Origin: Rhodospirillales bacterium
Lineage (GTDB): Bacteria; Pseudomonadota; Alphaproteobacteria; Acetobacterales; Acetobacteraceae
DNA length: 64,000 nucleotides
Direction of reading: 5' to 3'
Assembly: GCA_017304945.1 (NCBI GenBank)
Contig: JAFKLG010000075.1
Location: forward strand, 1-64,000
Within the stretch, counting starts at the first letter, position 1; every line of letters begins with the position of its first letter. Made by a program: the position numbers and the translations under genes. Below are positions 51,539 through 60,662 of the stretch, piece after piece. The notes under the pieces are model-generated. The model was not told where the DNA came from, did no database searches, and worked only from the letters and a program-made list of their open reading frames with translations.

Positions 51539-52738
51539 ATGGCTGAGATCGATGCCGCCCGCCTGCTGCGCGACCTGTACTCGCTGCGCGAGATCGGCAC
51601 CTACCGCACGGGCGTGCACCGCCCCACGTTCTCGCCCGAGGACGTGCGCTCCCGCCATTGGTTTGCGGCCCGGCTGGCCGAGGCGGGCCTCACGGTGGAA
51701 ATTGATGGCATCGGCAACGTGATCGGCCGCGATCCGTCCCCCGGCCGCAAGCTGCTGCTCGGCTCGCATCTCGAGACGCAGGACCATGCCGGCTGGCTCG
51801 ATGGCGCGCTGGGCGTCATCTACGGGCTGGAAGTGGCGCGCAGCCTGGGCGGCGGCATCGACGTGGCGGCCTGGGCCGACGAGGAAGGCCATTTCGGCAG
51901 CTTCATCGGCAGCCGCTCCTTCTGCGGCCTGCTGACCGACGCCGAGATGGACCGGTGCCAGAACCGCGCCGGCGTCCCGCTGCGGACGGCGCTGGCGGAG
52001 GCGGGCTTCGCCGGGCGCCCCCGCGCGACGGTCGATCCGGCCCGTTATCGCGGCTACCTGGAAGCGCATATCGAGCAGGGCCAGGTACTCGAGGACAAGG
52101 GACTGCAGATCGGCATCGTGACCGCGATCGTCGGCAGCCGGCGCTGGCGCATCGTCTTCGAGGGCGTGCAGAACCATGCCGGCACGACACGGATGGCGGT
52201 GCGCAAGGATGCCGGCGTGGCGCTGGTGCGGCTGGCCGCCGCGATCGAGGACCGGTTCCCTGCCTTGGTGAATGAGCGGACCGTCTGGACCACCGGCAAC
52301 ATCCGGGTGGAACCCGGCGCCCCCAGCATCGTGCCGGGCCGCGCGGAGATGGTGTTCCAGTTCCGTGACACCGACGCGGCGATGCTCGACCGGCTGACCG
52401 AAACCCTCCAGGCACTGGTGGCCGAGGCGAACCAGGGTCCCTGCCGGGTCACCCTGGTGGAGACCGGCCGGACCGCGCCCGCCGCGATGGACGAAGGGTT
52501 CCAGGCGGCACTCGAAGCCGCCGCCGAACGCCGGACCCCGGGGCGGCACCAGCGCATGCCGAGTGGCGCCGGCCACGATGCACAGATCCTGGCGGGACGG
52601 ATGCGGGCGGGGATGCTGTTCGTCCCCTCGATCGGCGGCATCAGCCATCACTGGGCGGAAAACACCGCCGACGACGACATCGTCATGGGCTGCCGCGTTC
52701 TCGCCGATGCCGCGGAGGCGCTGCTGACCGAGGCGTAG
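51539..52738 (+). CDS. M20-family Zn-dependent amidohydrolase (N-carbamoyl-amino-acid hydrolase-like)
   Basis: 399 residues of the M20/amidase hydantoinase-carbamoylase group. Metal-site motifs are LLGSHLETQDHAGWLDGALG (His ligand), WADEEGHFGSFIGSR (bridging Glu pair), EAHIEQGQVLE and a C-terminal GISHHWAENTADDDI. The usual GSHxDT is GSHLET here, as in some members. The enzymes hydrolyse N-carbamoyl amino acids or ureidoglycine-type compounds. GGGAGA precedes the ATG. It is divergent from pstS and stands alone; a link to the hyuA/hyuB genes 33 kb away is possible but unproven. Confidence 0.88.
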   Translation: MAEIDAARLLRDLYSLREIGTYRTGVHRPTFSPEDVRSRHWFAARLAEAGLTVEIDGIGNVIGRDPSPGRKLLLGSHLETQDHAGWLDGALGVIYGLEVARSLGGGIDVAAWADEEGHFGSFIGSRSFCGLLTDAEMDRCQNRAGVPLRTALAEAGFAGRPRATVDPARYRGYLEAHIEQGQVLEDKGLQIGIVTAIVGSRRWRIVFEGVQNHAGTTRMAVRKDAGVALVRLAAAIEDRFPALVNERTVWTTGNIRVEPGAPSIVPGRAEMVFQFRDTDAAMLDRLTETLQALVAEANQGPCRVTLVETGRTAPAAMDEGFQAALEAAAERRTPGRHQRMPSGAGHDAQILAGRMRAGMLFVPSIGGISHHWAENTADDDIVMGCRVLADAAEALLTEA

Positions 52739-52911
52739 GCTTCCCCTCGTTCCGAGGATCAAAACCCCAAGGAACGGCGTATCCCTGTCGAATGACGATA
52801 ACTGACCGTCACGACCCGAGTATTCCATCGTGATTGCGATCAGTCGCCGCTTCCGCGCAATCTGGTGACGGAGGGCTTCGACCCTTCGTCAAAGAAAACG
52901 GGAGAACGTCG

Positions 52912-53916
52912 ATGATCGCTCGTCATGCGCTGGCCACGCGCCGGCACCTGCTCGCGTCCGCCGCCGCCGGATCGGCCGCGCTCGCCTTCGCCACTCCTTC
53001 CGCCCTCGCCAAGATGCCGCTCGGCCAGCCGCAGGCGCCCTATTTCTACCGGTTCAAGCTGGGGAAGGCGGAGTGCACCGTGGTCACCGACGGCCAGTTG
53101 CCGCTGGGCGACCCAACCACCGCCTTCCTCAACATCGACAAGGCGGAGATCGCCCGCGAACTGAAGGACAACTTCCTGCCCACCAACAACGCGGTGCTGG
53201 AGCAGAACGTCCTGGTCGTGAACTTCGGCGACCGGGTCGTGCTGTTCGACACCGGGATGGGCAGCGACACGCTGTTCGGCAAGACCACCGGCAAGCTGCA
53301 GGCGACCCTGCGCCAGGCCGGCATCAAGCCGGAGGCGGTCGACGCGGTGGTCATGAGCCACGCCCATATCGACCATTGCGGCGGGCTGATCGGCGCCGGG
53401 AACAAGCCGAACTTCCCCAACGCGGAGTACTATATCGGGCAGGCCGACTTCGATTATTGGACGGACGACAGCAAGATCCCGTCCAACTACCCCGCGCGGC
53501 CGCACTTCCTGGCGCAGGCGCGCAACAACCTCCTCCCGGTCAGGAACCGCACGCATTTCTACAAGGACAACCAGCAGATCCTGCCCGGGATCACCGTGCT
53601 CTCGGCGCCGGGCCACACGGTCAGCCACTCGATCTTCATGATCGAGTCGGACGGCAAGCAGCTCTGCTACATCGGCGACCTGGCGCACCATCCGGTGCTG
53701 TTGCTGGAGCGGCCGCGGACCCAGTTCGCCTATGACACCGACCCGGTGCAGTCGGCCGAGAGCCGGGTGCGCATGCTCGACATGCTGGCCGCCAACCGGA
53801 CGCCGCTGCTCGCCTATCACTTCGCCTGGCCGGGTGTCGGTCACGTCGCCAAGCAGGGCGACGGGTTCCGCTACTTCCCGCTGGGCCTGGACCTGCAGAC
53901 GGTCGGCGCGATCTGA
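52912..53916 (+). CDS. Tat-exported metallo-beta-lactamase-fold hydrolase
   Basis: 334 residues. The N-terminus has ATRRHLLASAAAGSAALAFA, a twin-arginine signal ending near SALA. The MBL metal motif MSHAHIDHCGGLIG (HxHxDH) is followed by SAPGHTVSHSIFM (third His) and YIGDLAHHPVL (bridging Asp), and a late AYHFAWPGVG His. This pattern is that of a dinuclear Zn hydrolase of the quorum-quenching lactonase/MBL-fold general type. The substrate is unknown. GGGAGA precedes the ATG. The 5' gap (52739-52911) shows only a weak CGTTCC/GGAACG stem. Confidence 0.87.
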   Translation: MIARHALATRRHLLASAAAGSAALAFATPSALAKMPLGQPQAPYFYRFKLGKAECTVVTDGQLPLGDPTTAFLNIDKAEIARELKDNFLPTNNAVLEQNVLVVNFGDRVVLFDTGMGSDTLFGKTTGKLQATLRQAGIKPEAVDAVVMSHAHIDHCGGLIGAGNKPNFPNAEYYIGQADFDYWTDDSKIPSNYPARPHFLAQARNNLLPVRNRTHFYKDNQQILPGITVLSAPGHTVSHSIFMIESDGKQLCYIGDLAHHPVLLLERPRTQFAYDTDPVQSAESRVRMLDMLAANRTPLLAYHFAWPGVGHVAKQGDGFRYFPLGLDLQTVGAI

Positions 53917-53945
53917 CCGGCACCGGCCGGCGGCGGGCGGGGGCC

Positions 53946-53996
53946 GCCGGCCGCTTCGCTTTCGTCGGGGGCGGCCGGCCGCTTCGCTTTCGTCGG
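53946..53996. repeat. Direct repeat of 23 bp at 28-bp spacing
   Basis: GCCGGCCGCTTCGCTTTCGT with its last bases CGG occurs at 53946-53968 and again at 53974-53996; a third, decayed part (GCCGGCCGCTTC) follows near 54021. It lies in the 308-base gap between the MBL-fold gene and rnj, where no gene is seen. Confidence 0.7.
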
Positions 53997-54224
53997 TTCC
54001 CCGCCGCCCGCCGGCCAAGCTGCCGGCCGCTTCTGGGGGCGATCGCGCCCTCGGGGCCTCACTTCCCGGTCATCATCGTTGCCGCACCGCACAACCTGGC
54101 GCGCGGTGATGCCTTCCCGGCTGTCAGCGCCTATATTCAGCCGCAACGGGCGACTGCCCTCGATCCGACACATGCAACCCTGCCGCGCGGGACGCGGCCC
54201 AGCGAATGAGGTTCCACGACACGT

Positions 54225-55871
54225 ATGGACGCGGCAACCGGCGACCTGGCCTTCCTGCCTCTGGGCGGGACGGGCGAGATTGGGATGAACCTCAACCTGT
54301 ATCGCTGTGGCGGACGATGGCTGGCGGTGGATTGCGGCATCGGCTTCGGGGGCGCCGAACATCCGGAAGCCGATATCATGCTGCCCGATCCGGCCTTCAT
54401 CGCCGATCGGCGGGACCAGCTCCTCGGCCTCGTCATCACCCATGCGCATGAGGACCATATCGGCGCCGTCGCGCATCTCTGGCCGGTGTTGCGCTGCCCG
54501 GTCTACGCGACCCCCTTCGCCGCCGCCGTGCTGCGCCGCAAGCTGGGGGAGGCGGGACTGGTCAACCAGGTCCGCGTCAACGTCGTCCCCCCTGGCGGCA
54601 CGATCGACCTCGCGCCCTTCCGGCTGCGCTTCATCCGCCTCGCCCACTCGATCCCGGAAGCCCAGGCGCTGGTGATCGACACGCCGGCCGGCCTGCTGCT
54701 GCACACCGGCGACTGGAAGCTCGACCCGGAGCCGCTGATCGGGCCGCCCACCGACGAGGCCGCGCTGGCGGAGCTCGGGGAGCGCGGCGTGCTCGCGATG
54801 ATCTGCGATTCGACCAATGCGATGGTGGAGGGGCACTCGGGCAGCGAGGCCGAGGTCCGCCAGAGCCTGACCGCGCTGATCCGCGACCTGCGCGGGCGCG
54901 TGGCGGTGACCTGTTTCGCCTCCAACGTCGCGCGCATCGAGACGATCGCGCTCGCCGCGCGGGCCGCCGGCCGCAGCGTCGCCCTGGTCGGCCGCTCGCT
55001 CCGCAACATGGACGCCGCCGCGCGGGAATGCGGCTACCTGAAGGGCGTGCCGCCCTTTCTCGGCGAGGACGATATCGACGACGTCCCCGATGACAATATC
55101 CTGATCCTCGTCACCGGCAGCCAGGGCGAGCCGCGCAGCGCGCTGTCGCGGATCGCACAGGACAATCACCCCCGCGTCTCGCTGGGAGAGGGGGACACCG
55201 TCATCTTCTCCTCGCGCATGATCCCCGGTAACGAACGGGCGATCGGCACGGTGCAGGACAATCTGGTGCGCCGTGGCGTGCATCTGATGACCGACCAGGA
55301 CCATCTGGTGCACGTGTCCGGCCACCCGGCGCGCGACGAGCTTCGCCGCATCTACAAGCTGGTCCGGCCGCGCTTCGCCGTGCCGGTGCATGGCGAATGG
55401 CGGCATCTCTCCGCCCATGCCGCCCTGGCGCAGGAGGCCGGCGCCACGCCCTTCATGCTCGAGGATGGCGACGTGCTCAGCCTCAGCCCTGGCCGGCCGG
55501 AGATCGTGGACAGTGCCCCGGTGGGCCGGCTGGTGCTGGATGGCGCGCGGCTGGTGCCGCTCAAGGGCGAGGTGATGGCGGCGCGCCGGCGCATGCTGTT
55601 CAACGGCGTCGTGGTGGGTAGCCTCGCGGTCGACGAGAGTGGGCGGCTGCTGGGGCGGCCCCGGGTCAGCGCGCCCGGCCTGTTCGAGCCGGAGGATGCG
55701 GAGACCGACCGCGTGGTGACCGAATTCGCCGATGCGCTGGCCGACCTGCCGGCGCCGCTGCGCCGCGATGATGCGGCGCTCGCGGATGCCGCCCGCGCCG
55801 CGCTGCGCCGGGCCCTCGGCCGGCGGCTGCAGAAGCGGCCGCTGGTGGACGTGCACCTGCTCCGGGTGTAA
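54225..55871 (+). CDS. rnj: Ribonuclease J
   Basis: 548 residues. An MBL/beta-CASP nuclease with both endo- and 5'-3' exonuclease activity on RNA. PLGGTGEIGMN opens the fold. Zn motifs are ITHAHEDHIGAVAHLW, LLHTGDWKLD and CDSTNAM. The beta-CASP part has TCFASNVARIETIALAARAA, then TGSQGEPRSALSRIA, IFSSRMIPGNE and VHVSGHPARDELRRIYKLVRP, with HGEWRHLSAHAALA following. It replaces or complements RNase E in RNA turnover. DUF1467 follows 29 bases downstream, a conserved alphaproteobacterial pairing. Confidence 0.95.
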   Translation: MDAATGDLAFLPLGGTGEIGMNLNLYRCGGRWLAVDCGIGFGGAEHPEADIMLPDPAFIADRRDQLLGLVITHAHEDHIGAVAHLWPVLRCPVYATPFAAAVLRRKLGEAGLVNQVRVNVVPPGGTIDLAPFRLRFIRLAHSIPEAQALVIDTPAGLLLHTGDWKLDPEPLIGPPTDEAALAELGERGVLAMICDSTNAMVEGHSGSEAEVRQSLTALIRDLRGRVAVTCFASNVARIETIALAARAAGRSVALVGRSLRNMDAAARECGYLKGVPPFLGEDDIDDVPDDNILILVTGSQGEPRSALSRIAQDNHPRVSLGEGDTVIFSSRMIPGNERAIGTVQDNLVRRGVHLMTDQDHLVHVSGHPARDELRRIYKLVRPRFAVPVHGEWRHLSAHAALAQEAGATPFMLEDGDVLSLSPGRPEIVDSAPVGRLVLDGARLVPLKGEVMAARRRMLFNGVVVGSLAVDESGRLLGRPRVSAPGLFEPEDAETDRVVTEFADALADLPAPLRRDDAALADAARAALRRALGRRLQKRPLVDVHLLRV

Positions 55872-55900
55872 GCCGCGCCGCGTTTGCGGAACCCCGGTCG

Positions 55901-56167
55901 ATGAACTGGTTCACTGGCATCGTGCTCTACATCCTGATCTGGTGGACGGCGCTGTTCGCCGTGCTGCCGATCGGCACGCGCCCGGTCGAGGACCCCGATT
56001 CGGCAACCGGCTGGCGCGGCGCCCCCGCGCGGCCGCTGTTGCTGCGCAAGGTGATCGCGACGACGCTGGTGGCGGCGGTGATCTGGGTGGGCGCGTACTT
56101 CCTGATCACCAGCGACTATCTGAGCTTCCGCCACGGCATGTTCGCCGCCCCCCCACTGCCCGACTGA
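55901..56167 (+). CDS. DUF1467 family small membrane protein
   Basis: 88 residues with two membrane helices (WFTGIVLYILIWWTALFAVL and KVIATTLVAAVIWVGAYFLI) joined by a charged loop containing TRPVEDPDSATGW. This matches DUF1467, a family of unknown function typically found between rnj and proS in alphaproteobacteria, as here. It is probably translated from the rnj transcript. Confidence 0.88.
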   Translation: MNWFTGIVLYILIWWTALFAVLPIGTRPVEDPDSATGWRGAPARPLLLRKVIATTLVAAVIWVGAYFLITSDYLSFRHGMFAAPPLPD

Positions 56168-56230
56168 CTCCAGCGCCGTCGGCCGGCCATGGTGTGGCCT
56201 GGATGGCATGACCATTCGTGCTGTGGGCGG

Positions 56231-56468
56231 CGCAGGCCAGCCGTAGGTGTGCAGGCCAGCCGTAGGTGTCACGGCCGGCGAAGGGTGGCCGTTGGTGTCA
56301 TGGCCGGTGCAGGCCAGTCATAGGTGTCATGGGCGGCGAAGGGTGGCCGTTGGTGTCATGGCCGGTGCAGGCCAGTCATTGGTGTCATCGCCGGCGAAGG
56401 CTGGCCGTTTGTGTTATGGCCGGCGAAGGCTGGCCGTAGGTGTCATGGCCGGCGAAGGCCGGCCATCC
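56231..56468. repeat. 29-bp tandem repeat array with alternating unit types
   Basis: Units begin at 56266, 56295, 56324, 56353, 56382, 56411 and 56440, each GTGTCATGGCCGG-like; a degenerate unit precedes them. Units at 56266 and 56324 share GGCGAAGGGTGGCC, while those at 56295 and 56353 share GTGCAGGCCAGTC, so the array has a 58-bp higher-order period. The last unit continues into CCGGCCATCCACGAC, the same phrase found at 58352-58437. It lies between DUF1467 and proS. It contains no gene; the short frames inside are by-products of the repeat. Confidence 0.9.
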
Positions 56469-56989
56469 ACGACTTTCCCAAGTGCAGTGGTGTCAATCAT
56501 GGATGGCCGGCGCACGCGGCGTCATCACCACGGCGCCCCGTCCCCCTAATCCGGCACACAGCGCCCATGGAGCCCTCGCCCCGGCCCGGGACACCCGGCC
56601 GACAGGCTATTCCATTGCGGAATCGAGCAGCCGAAGTAAAGCGGAGAAGGGGAGCACAAATGCAAACGGGCAAGCGCAGGCAAGGTAGGGCGCTGATTAC
56701 GCCCAGACCTGCCCGCGAAACCTGGCGTTTCCTCCCCAAACTTGGCCCCGCACCGTCCTGTGCTGATCGTGTCACGGGGCCATGTAAACAGTTACATGAG
56801 ATGCACGCGAGAGTCACGCGACATCGTACGAAATCGAGTGAAAAATCGGCAAAATCTTGCGCGCTTTTCTTGTGCGGCGCACAAAAACTGCGCAGTTCCG
56901 CAACGCCTCCCCACCGCCCTCGCTCCTCTTCCGGTGCCGCGCCGGGGAAGCTAGGGTCCGTGCGTCACTCAACTGGAACATGTCCCGCA
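56469..56989. other. Non-coding stretch before proS
   Basis: About 520 bases with lower GC than the surroundings, especially 56780-56900. It is probably the proS promoter region. An in-frame ATG at 56660 with GGGGAG before it is open into proS, but its 110 codons look non-homologous (see findings). No tRNA or other RNA gene was recognised. Confidence 0.4.
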
Positions 56990-58309
56990 ATGCGCCTCTC
57001 CCGCAGCTTCATCCCCACCATGAAGGAGACCCCGGCCGAGGCGCAGATCGCCTCGCACCGGCTGATGCTGCGCGCCGGCCTCGTGCGCCAGACCGCCGCC
57101 GGCATCTATGCCTGGCTTCCGATCGGCTACCGCGTGCTGCGCAACATCGAACAGATCGTGCGCGAGGAGCAGGACGCCGCGGGCGCCCAGGAACTGCTGA
57201 TGCCGACCATCCAGTCCGCCGATCTGTGGCGCGAGAGCGGCCGCTACGAGGACTACGGAAAGGAGATGCTGCGCATCAAGGACCGGCACGACCGGGACAT
57301 GCTGTACGGACCGACCAACGAGGAGGTGATCAGCGACCTGTTTCGCCAGTCGGTGAAGAGCTACCGCGAGATGCCGCAGATCCTCTACCACATCCAGTGG
57401 AAGTTCCGCGACGAGGTGCGTCCCCGCTTCGGCGTGATGCGCGGGCGCGAGTTCCTGATGAAGGATGCCTATTCCTTCGACATGGACCATGCCGGCGCCG
57501 TGGTCAGCTACCGCAAGATGATGCTGGCCTATATGCGCACCTTCCAGCGCCTCGGGCTGAAGGCGATCCCGATGGTGGCCGATACCGGTCCGATCGGCGG
57601 CGATCTCAGCCACGAATTCATCATCCTGGCGCCGACCGGCGAGAGCCAAGTCTACTACGATGCCGCTTTCGAGGAGGTCGACTACGGAACCTCGGGGACG
57701 GGCGGTTTCAATTACGCCGATGCCGGCGACCTGCATCGGTTCTTCGAGCTGATGACGACCAACTACGCCGCGACCGACGAAAAGCACGACGAGGCGAAGT
57801 GGGCGACGATCGCACCCGAGCGGAAGCGGGAAGGGCGGGGCATCGAGGTCGGCCACATCTTCTATTTCGGCACGCGCTACACGAAGCCGCTGGGCGTCAC
57901 GGTGGCGGGCCCCGACGGCAAGCCGGTGCATCCCGAGATGGGCAGCTACGGCGTCGGCGTCTCCCGGCTGGTCGGCGCGGTGATCGAGGCGAGCCATGAC
58001 GAGGCCGGCATCATCTGGCCCGATGCGATCGCGCCCTTCAAGGCGGCGATCCTGAACCTCAAGCGCGGCGACGCGGCCTGCGACGGCTTGTGCGAGCAGA
58101 TCTATGCGCGGTTCGGCAGCAGCGCGCTGTATGATGACCGTGAGGACCGTGCCGGGGTGAAGTTCGCGGACGCCGATCTGATGGGCCATCCCTGGCAGGT
58201 CGTGGTCGGCCCCCGCGGCGCGGCCGCCGGCAAGGTCGAGCTCAAGCGCCGCGCCACCGGCGAACGTGTCGAGGTCACCCCGGAGGAAGCGATCGCCCGC
58301 ATCGGCTGA
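56990..58309 (+). CDS. proS: Prolyl-tRNA synthetase (short alphaproteobacterial type)
   Basis: 439 residues. Class II aaRS signatures: [20 protein letters not shown] at the start, motif 2 around [20 protein letters not shown] and MKDAYSF, and motif 3 [20 protein letters not shown]-terminal anticodon domain ends in [13 protein letters not shown]. The bacterial editing (INS) domain is absent, as in the short alphaproteobacterial form, so mis-charged Ala-tRNA must be cleared elsewhere. The ATG at 56990 gives the standard N-terminus. It is placed between two repeat arrays. Confidence 0.95.
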   Translation: MRLSRSFIPTMKETPAEAQIASHRLMLRAGLVRQTAAGIYAWLPIGYRVLRNIEQIVREEQDAAGAQELLMPTIQSADLWRESGRYEDYGKEMLRIKDRHDRDMLYGPTNEEVISDLFRQSVKSYREMPQILYHIQWKFRDEVRPRFGVMRGREFLMKDAYSFDMDHAGAVVSYRKMMLAYMRTFQRLGLKAIPMVADTGPIGGDLSHEFIILAPTGESQVYYDAAFEEVDYGTSGTGGFNYADAGDLHRFFELMTTNYAATDEKHDEAKWATIAPERKREGRGIEVGHIFYFGTRYTKPLGVTVAGPDGKPVHPEMGSYGVGVSRLVGAVIEASHDEAGIIWPDAIAPFKAAILNLKRGDAACDGLCEQIYARFGSSALYDDREDRAGVKFADADLMGHPWQVVVGPRGAAAGKVELKRRATGERVEVTPEEAIARIG

Positions 58310-58351
58310 GTGGGGTTGGCCCTGCCTCGGGTGTCCCTGGCGCCACGTCCG

Positions 58352-58437
58352 GTGTCATGGCCGCGCTTGTCGCGGCCATCCACGACCTTCGGTGCCGCCA
58401 GAAGCCGTGGATGGCCGGCCTGCGCCGGCCGTGACAC
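58352..58437. repeat. REP-like inverted pair after proS
   Basis: GTGTCATGGCCGCG...GCGGCCATCCACGAC (58352-58386) is matched in inverted orientation by CCGTGGATGGCCGG...CCGGCCGTGACAC (58405-58437). Each half is itself partly palindromic. The same phrase ends the array before proS. It could act as the proS terminator. Confidence 0.7.
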
Positions 58438-58567
58438 GGGGCGGCACCGGCCACGACACGGGGGCGGCACCGACCACGACACGGGGGCTCCACCGGCCAT
58501 GACACGGGGGCCGCACTGGCCACAACACCAGGCCGCACCGGCCACGACACGGGGGCGGCACCGGCGA
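58431..58567. repeat. 23-bp tandem repeat array
   Basis: Six units (58431, 58454, 58477, 58500, 58523 and 58545) of the form CGACACGGGGGCGGCACCGG plus CCA, with the fifth one base shorter. It lies in the 332-base gap between proS and lolC and shares the GGCC-GTGACAC theme with the adjacent REP-like pair. No gene is encoded. Confidence 0.9.
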
Positions 58568-58641
58568 CCACCCCTCCAGCGCCGCAAAGTCGCCACCTCG
58601 GTTCGGCACAGCCGGCCCTCGCCACGCATCGGAGCTCCCTC

Positions 58642-59895
58642 ATGTTCGGCCCCTTCGAACGCATGGTCGCCGGCCGCTACCTGCGGGCCCGCAAGGGCGA
58701 GCGGTTCGTCTCCATCATCGCGATCTTCTCGCTGATCGGCATCGCCCTTGGCGTCGCCACCCTGATCGTCGTCACCTCGGTCATGAGCGGCTTCCAGACC
58801 GAACTCGTGCAGCGCTTCCTGGGCGTGAACGGGCACGTGACGATCCAGGCCTATGCGGGTCAGGCGATCGACGATTACACCGCCCTCACCCAGAAGATCC
58901 GGAGCATCCCCGGGGTCGCCTCCGCCATCCCGGTGCTCGACGGACAGGTGCTGCTCTCCACGCCGGATGGCGGCGCCCGCGGCGGCCTGGTCCGCGGCAT
59001 CACCCAGCAGGATCTGCGCGCGCTCGGCCCGATCGGCGGACACGTCATCGCCGGCAACCTGGATGCATTCACCGGCGACGATGCCCTGGTGATCGGGGTC
59101 GGTCTCGCCCAGGCCTACCGGCTGCGCATCGGTGATCCGCTCACGCTGATCTCGCCACAGGGCGCGGCCACCGCATTCGGCACCATCCCGCGCGTGCGGG
59201 CCTACAAGGTGGTGGCGATCTTCGATGCTGGGCTCAACGACTACAACAACTCGGTCGTCTTCCTGCCGCTGCCCGCCGCGCAGGTGTTCTTCCAGAAGCC
59301 GGACGGCGTCACCGGCATCGAGATCCGCCTGACCGATCCGGACCGCGTAGACGCCGTCGCGCCTGCCCTGCGCGAGGCCTTGGAGGGCCGCAAGGTCTAT
59401 GCGCGCGACTGGCGCCACGCCAACGACATGCTGATCTCCGTGCTCCAGGTGCAGAAGGACACGATGTTCATCGTCCTCGGCATGATCGTGCTGGTGGCCG
59501 CGTTCAACGTCGTCTCCTCGCTGATCATGCTGGTGAAGGACAAGCGCGGCGACATCGCGGTGCTGCGCACGATCGGGGCATCCTCCGGCGCGGTGCTGCG
59601 CATCTTCCTGATGTGCGGCGCCTTCGTCGGCGTCTCCGGCACCTTGATCGGCACCATCATCGGCGTGCTGTTCTGCCGCAACATCGTCGCCATCCAGCAT
59701 CTGGTCGAGCGGGTGACCGGCGGGCGCGTGTTCGACTCCTCGGTGTTCATGCTCACCACGCTGCCCGACAAGGTGGATTGGGGCGACGTCGCGCAGGTCG
59801 TGGTCCTCGGCCTCGCGCTGTCCCTGCTCGCGACGCTCTACCCAAGCTGGCGAGCGGCTCGCACGGATCCGGTGGAGGCGCTGCGCCATGAATGA
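58642..59895 (+). CDS. lolC: Lipoprotein-releasing ABC transporter permease (LolC/E family)
   Basis: 417 residues. A first membrane helix near residues 22-48 is followed by a large periplasmic domain (about 50-260). Then come three C-terminal helices of the FtsX fold, with [20 protein letters not shown], the [20 protein letters not shown] coupling loop and [16 protein letters not shown] at the end. As in many alphaproteobacteria a single LolC/E-type gene precedes lolD, presumably forming a homodimer. It extracts lipoproteins from the inner membrane for LolA. Confidence 0.93.
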   Translation: MFGPFERMVAGRYLRARKGERFVSIIAIFSLIGIALGVATLIVVTSVMSGFQTELVQRFLGVNGHVTIQAYAGQAIDDYTALTQKIRSIPGVASAIPVLDGQVLLSTPDGGARGGLVRGITQQDLRALGPIGGHVIAGNLDAFTGDDALVIGVGLAQAYRLRIGDPLTLISPQGAATAFGTIPRVRAYKVVAIFDAGLNDYNNSVVFLPLPAAQVFFQKPDGVTGIEIRLTDPDRVDAVAPALREALEGRKVYARDWRHANDMLISVLQVQKDTMFIVLGMIVLVAAFNVVSSLIMLVKDKRGDIAVLRTIGASSGAVLRIFLMCGAFVGVSGTLIGTIIGVLFCRNIVAIQHLVERVTGGRVFDSSVFMLTTLPDKVDWGDVAQVVVLGLALSLLATLYPSWRAARTDPVEALRHE

Positions 59896-60565
59896 CCCCC
59901 TGGCCCTGCGCGGCGTGCAGCGCGTCTACCGCGGCGCTGGCGGCGACCTGCCGGTGCTGCGCGGCGTCGATCTCACCCTGCGCGCGGGGGAGATCGTCGC
60001 CCTGGTCGCACCCTCGGGCGCGGGCAAGTCGACGCTGCTGCATGTCGCCGGCCTGCTCGACCGGCCGGATGGCGGCAGCGTCATCGTCGAGGGGCGCGAG
60101 GTGGGCGGCCTCGCCGACGCGGCCCGCACCGCGGTGCGACGCGACACGATCGGCTTCGTCTACCAGGCGCACCACCTGCTTCCCGAATTCACCGCGCTCG
60201 AGAACGTGGTGCTGCCGCAGCTCATCGCCGGCACCGCCCGCCGCGACGCCACCGCCCGCGCGACAACCCTGCTCGGCAGCCTCGGCCTGGCGGCGCGCAC
60301 CGGCCACCTGCCCGGCAAGCTCTCGGGCGGCGAGCAGCAGCGCGTCGCCATCGCCCGCGCGCTCGCCAACCGGCCGAAGGTGCTGCTGGCCGACGAGCCC
60401 ACCGGCAATCTCGACGTCGCCACGGCGGAGATCGTGTTCGCGCAATTGCTGGCGACGGTGCGTGAGCAGGGACTGGCCGCGCTGATCGCGACGCACAATC
60501 CCGACCTCGCGGCGCGCATGGACCGCACCGTCACGCTGCGAGACGGACGCATCGTGGACGGCTGA
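59888..60565 (+). CDS. lolD: Lipoprotein-releasing ABC transporter ATPase
   Basis: 225 residues. Walker A is [14 protein letters not shown], with Ala for the first Gly of the consensus, a change common in alphaproteobacterial LolD. The signature [15 protein letters not shown], Walker [13 protein letters not shown] and the [20 protein letters not shown] end are typical. It overlaps the permease stop by eight bases. It powers lipoprotein release together with the product of lolC. Confidence 0.95.
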   Translation: MNDPLALRGVQRVYRGAGGDLPVLRGVDLTLRAGEIVALVAPSGAGKSTLLHVAGLLDRPDGGSVIVEGREVGGLADAARTAVRRDTIGFVYQAHHLLPEFTALENVVLPQLIAGTARRDATARATTLLGSLGLAARTGHLPGKLSGGEQQRVAIARALANRPKVLLADEPTGNLDVATAEIVFAQLLATVREQGLAALIATHNPDLAARMDRTVTLRDGRIVDG

Positions 60566-60662
60566 CCGCGGCGGACCGCTTTCCAGGTTTTGCCGCCTCG
60601 GCAATCCCCTGCCATCCTGCCGCCCGACACCGCGAAGCGGGCAAAGCGGGCAGGGGACGTCC

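Noticed and set aside
52748..52776. CGTTCC/GGAACG stem as a terminator after the M20 hydrolase
   Set aside because: Only six paired bases with a 17-base loop; too weak to list as a feature.
56247..56549. 100-codon frame within the 29-bp array
   Set aside because: A 29-base period shifts frame each unit; the product is a by-product of the repeat with no protein-like composition.
56231..58567. CRISPR array
   Set aside because: The 29- and 23-bp units are directly tandem with no unique spacers and there are no cas genes.
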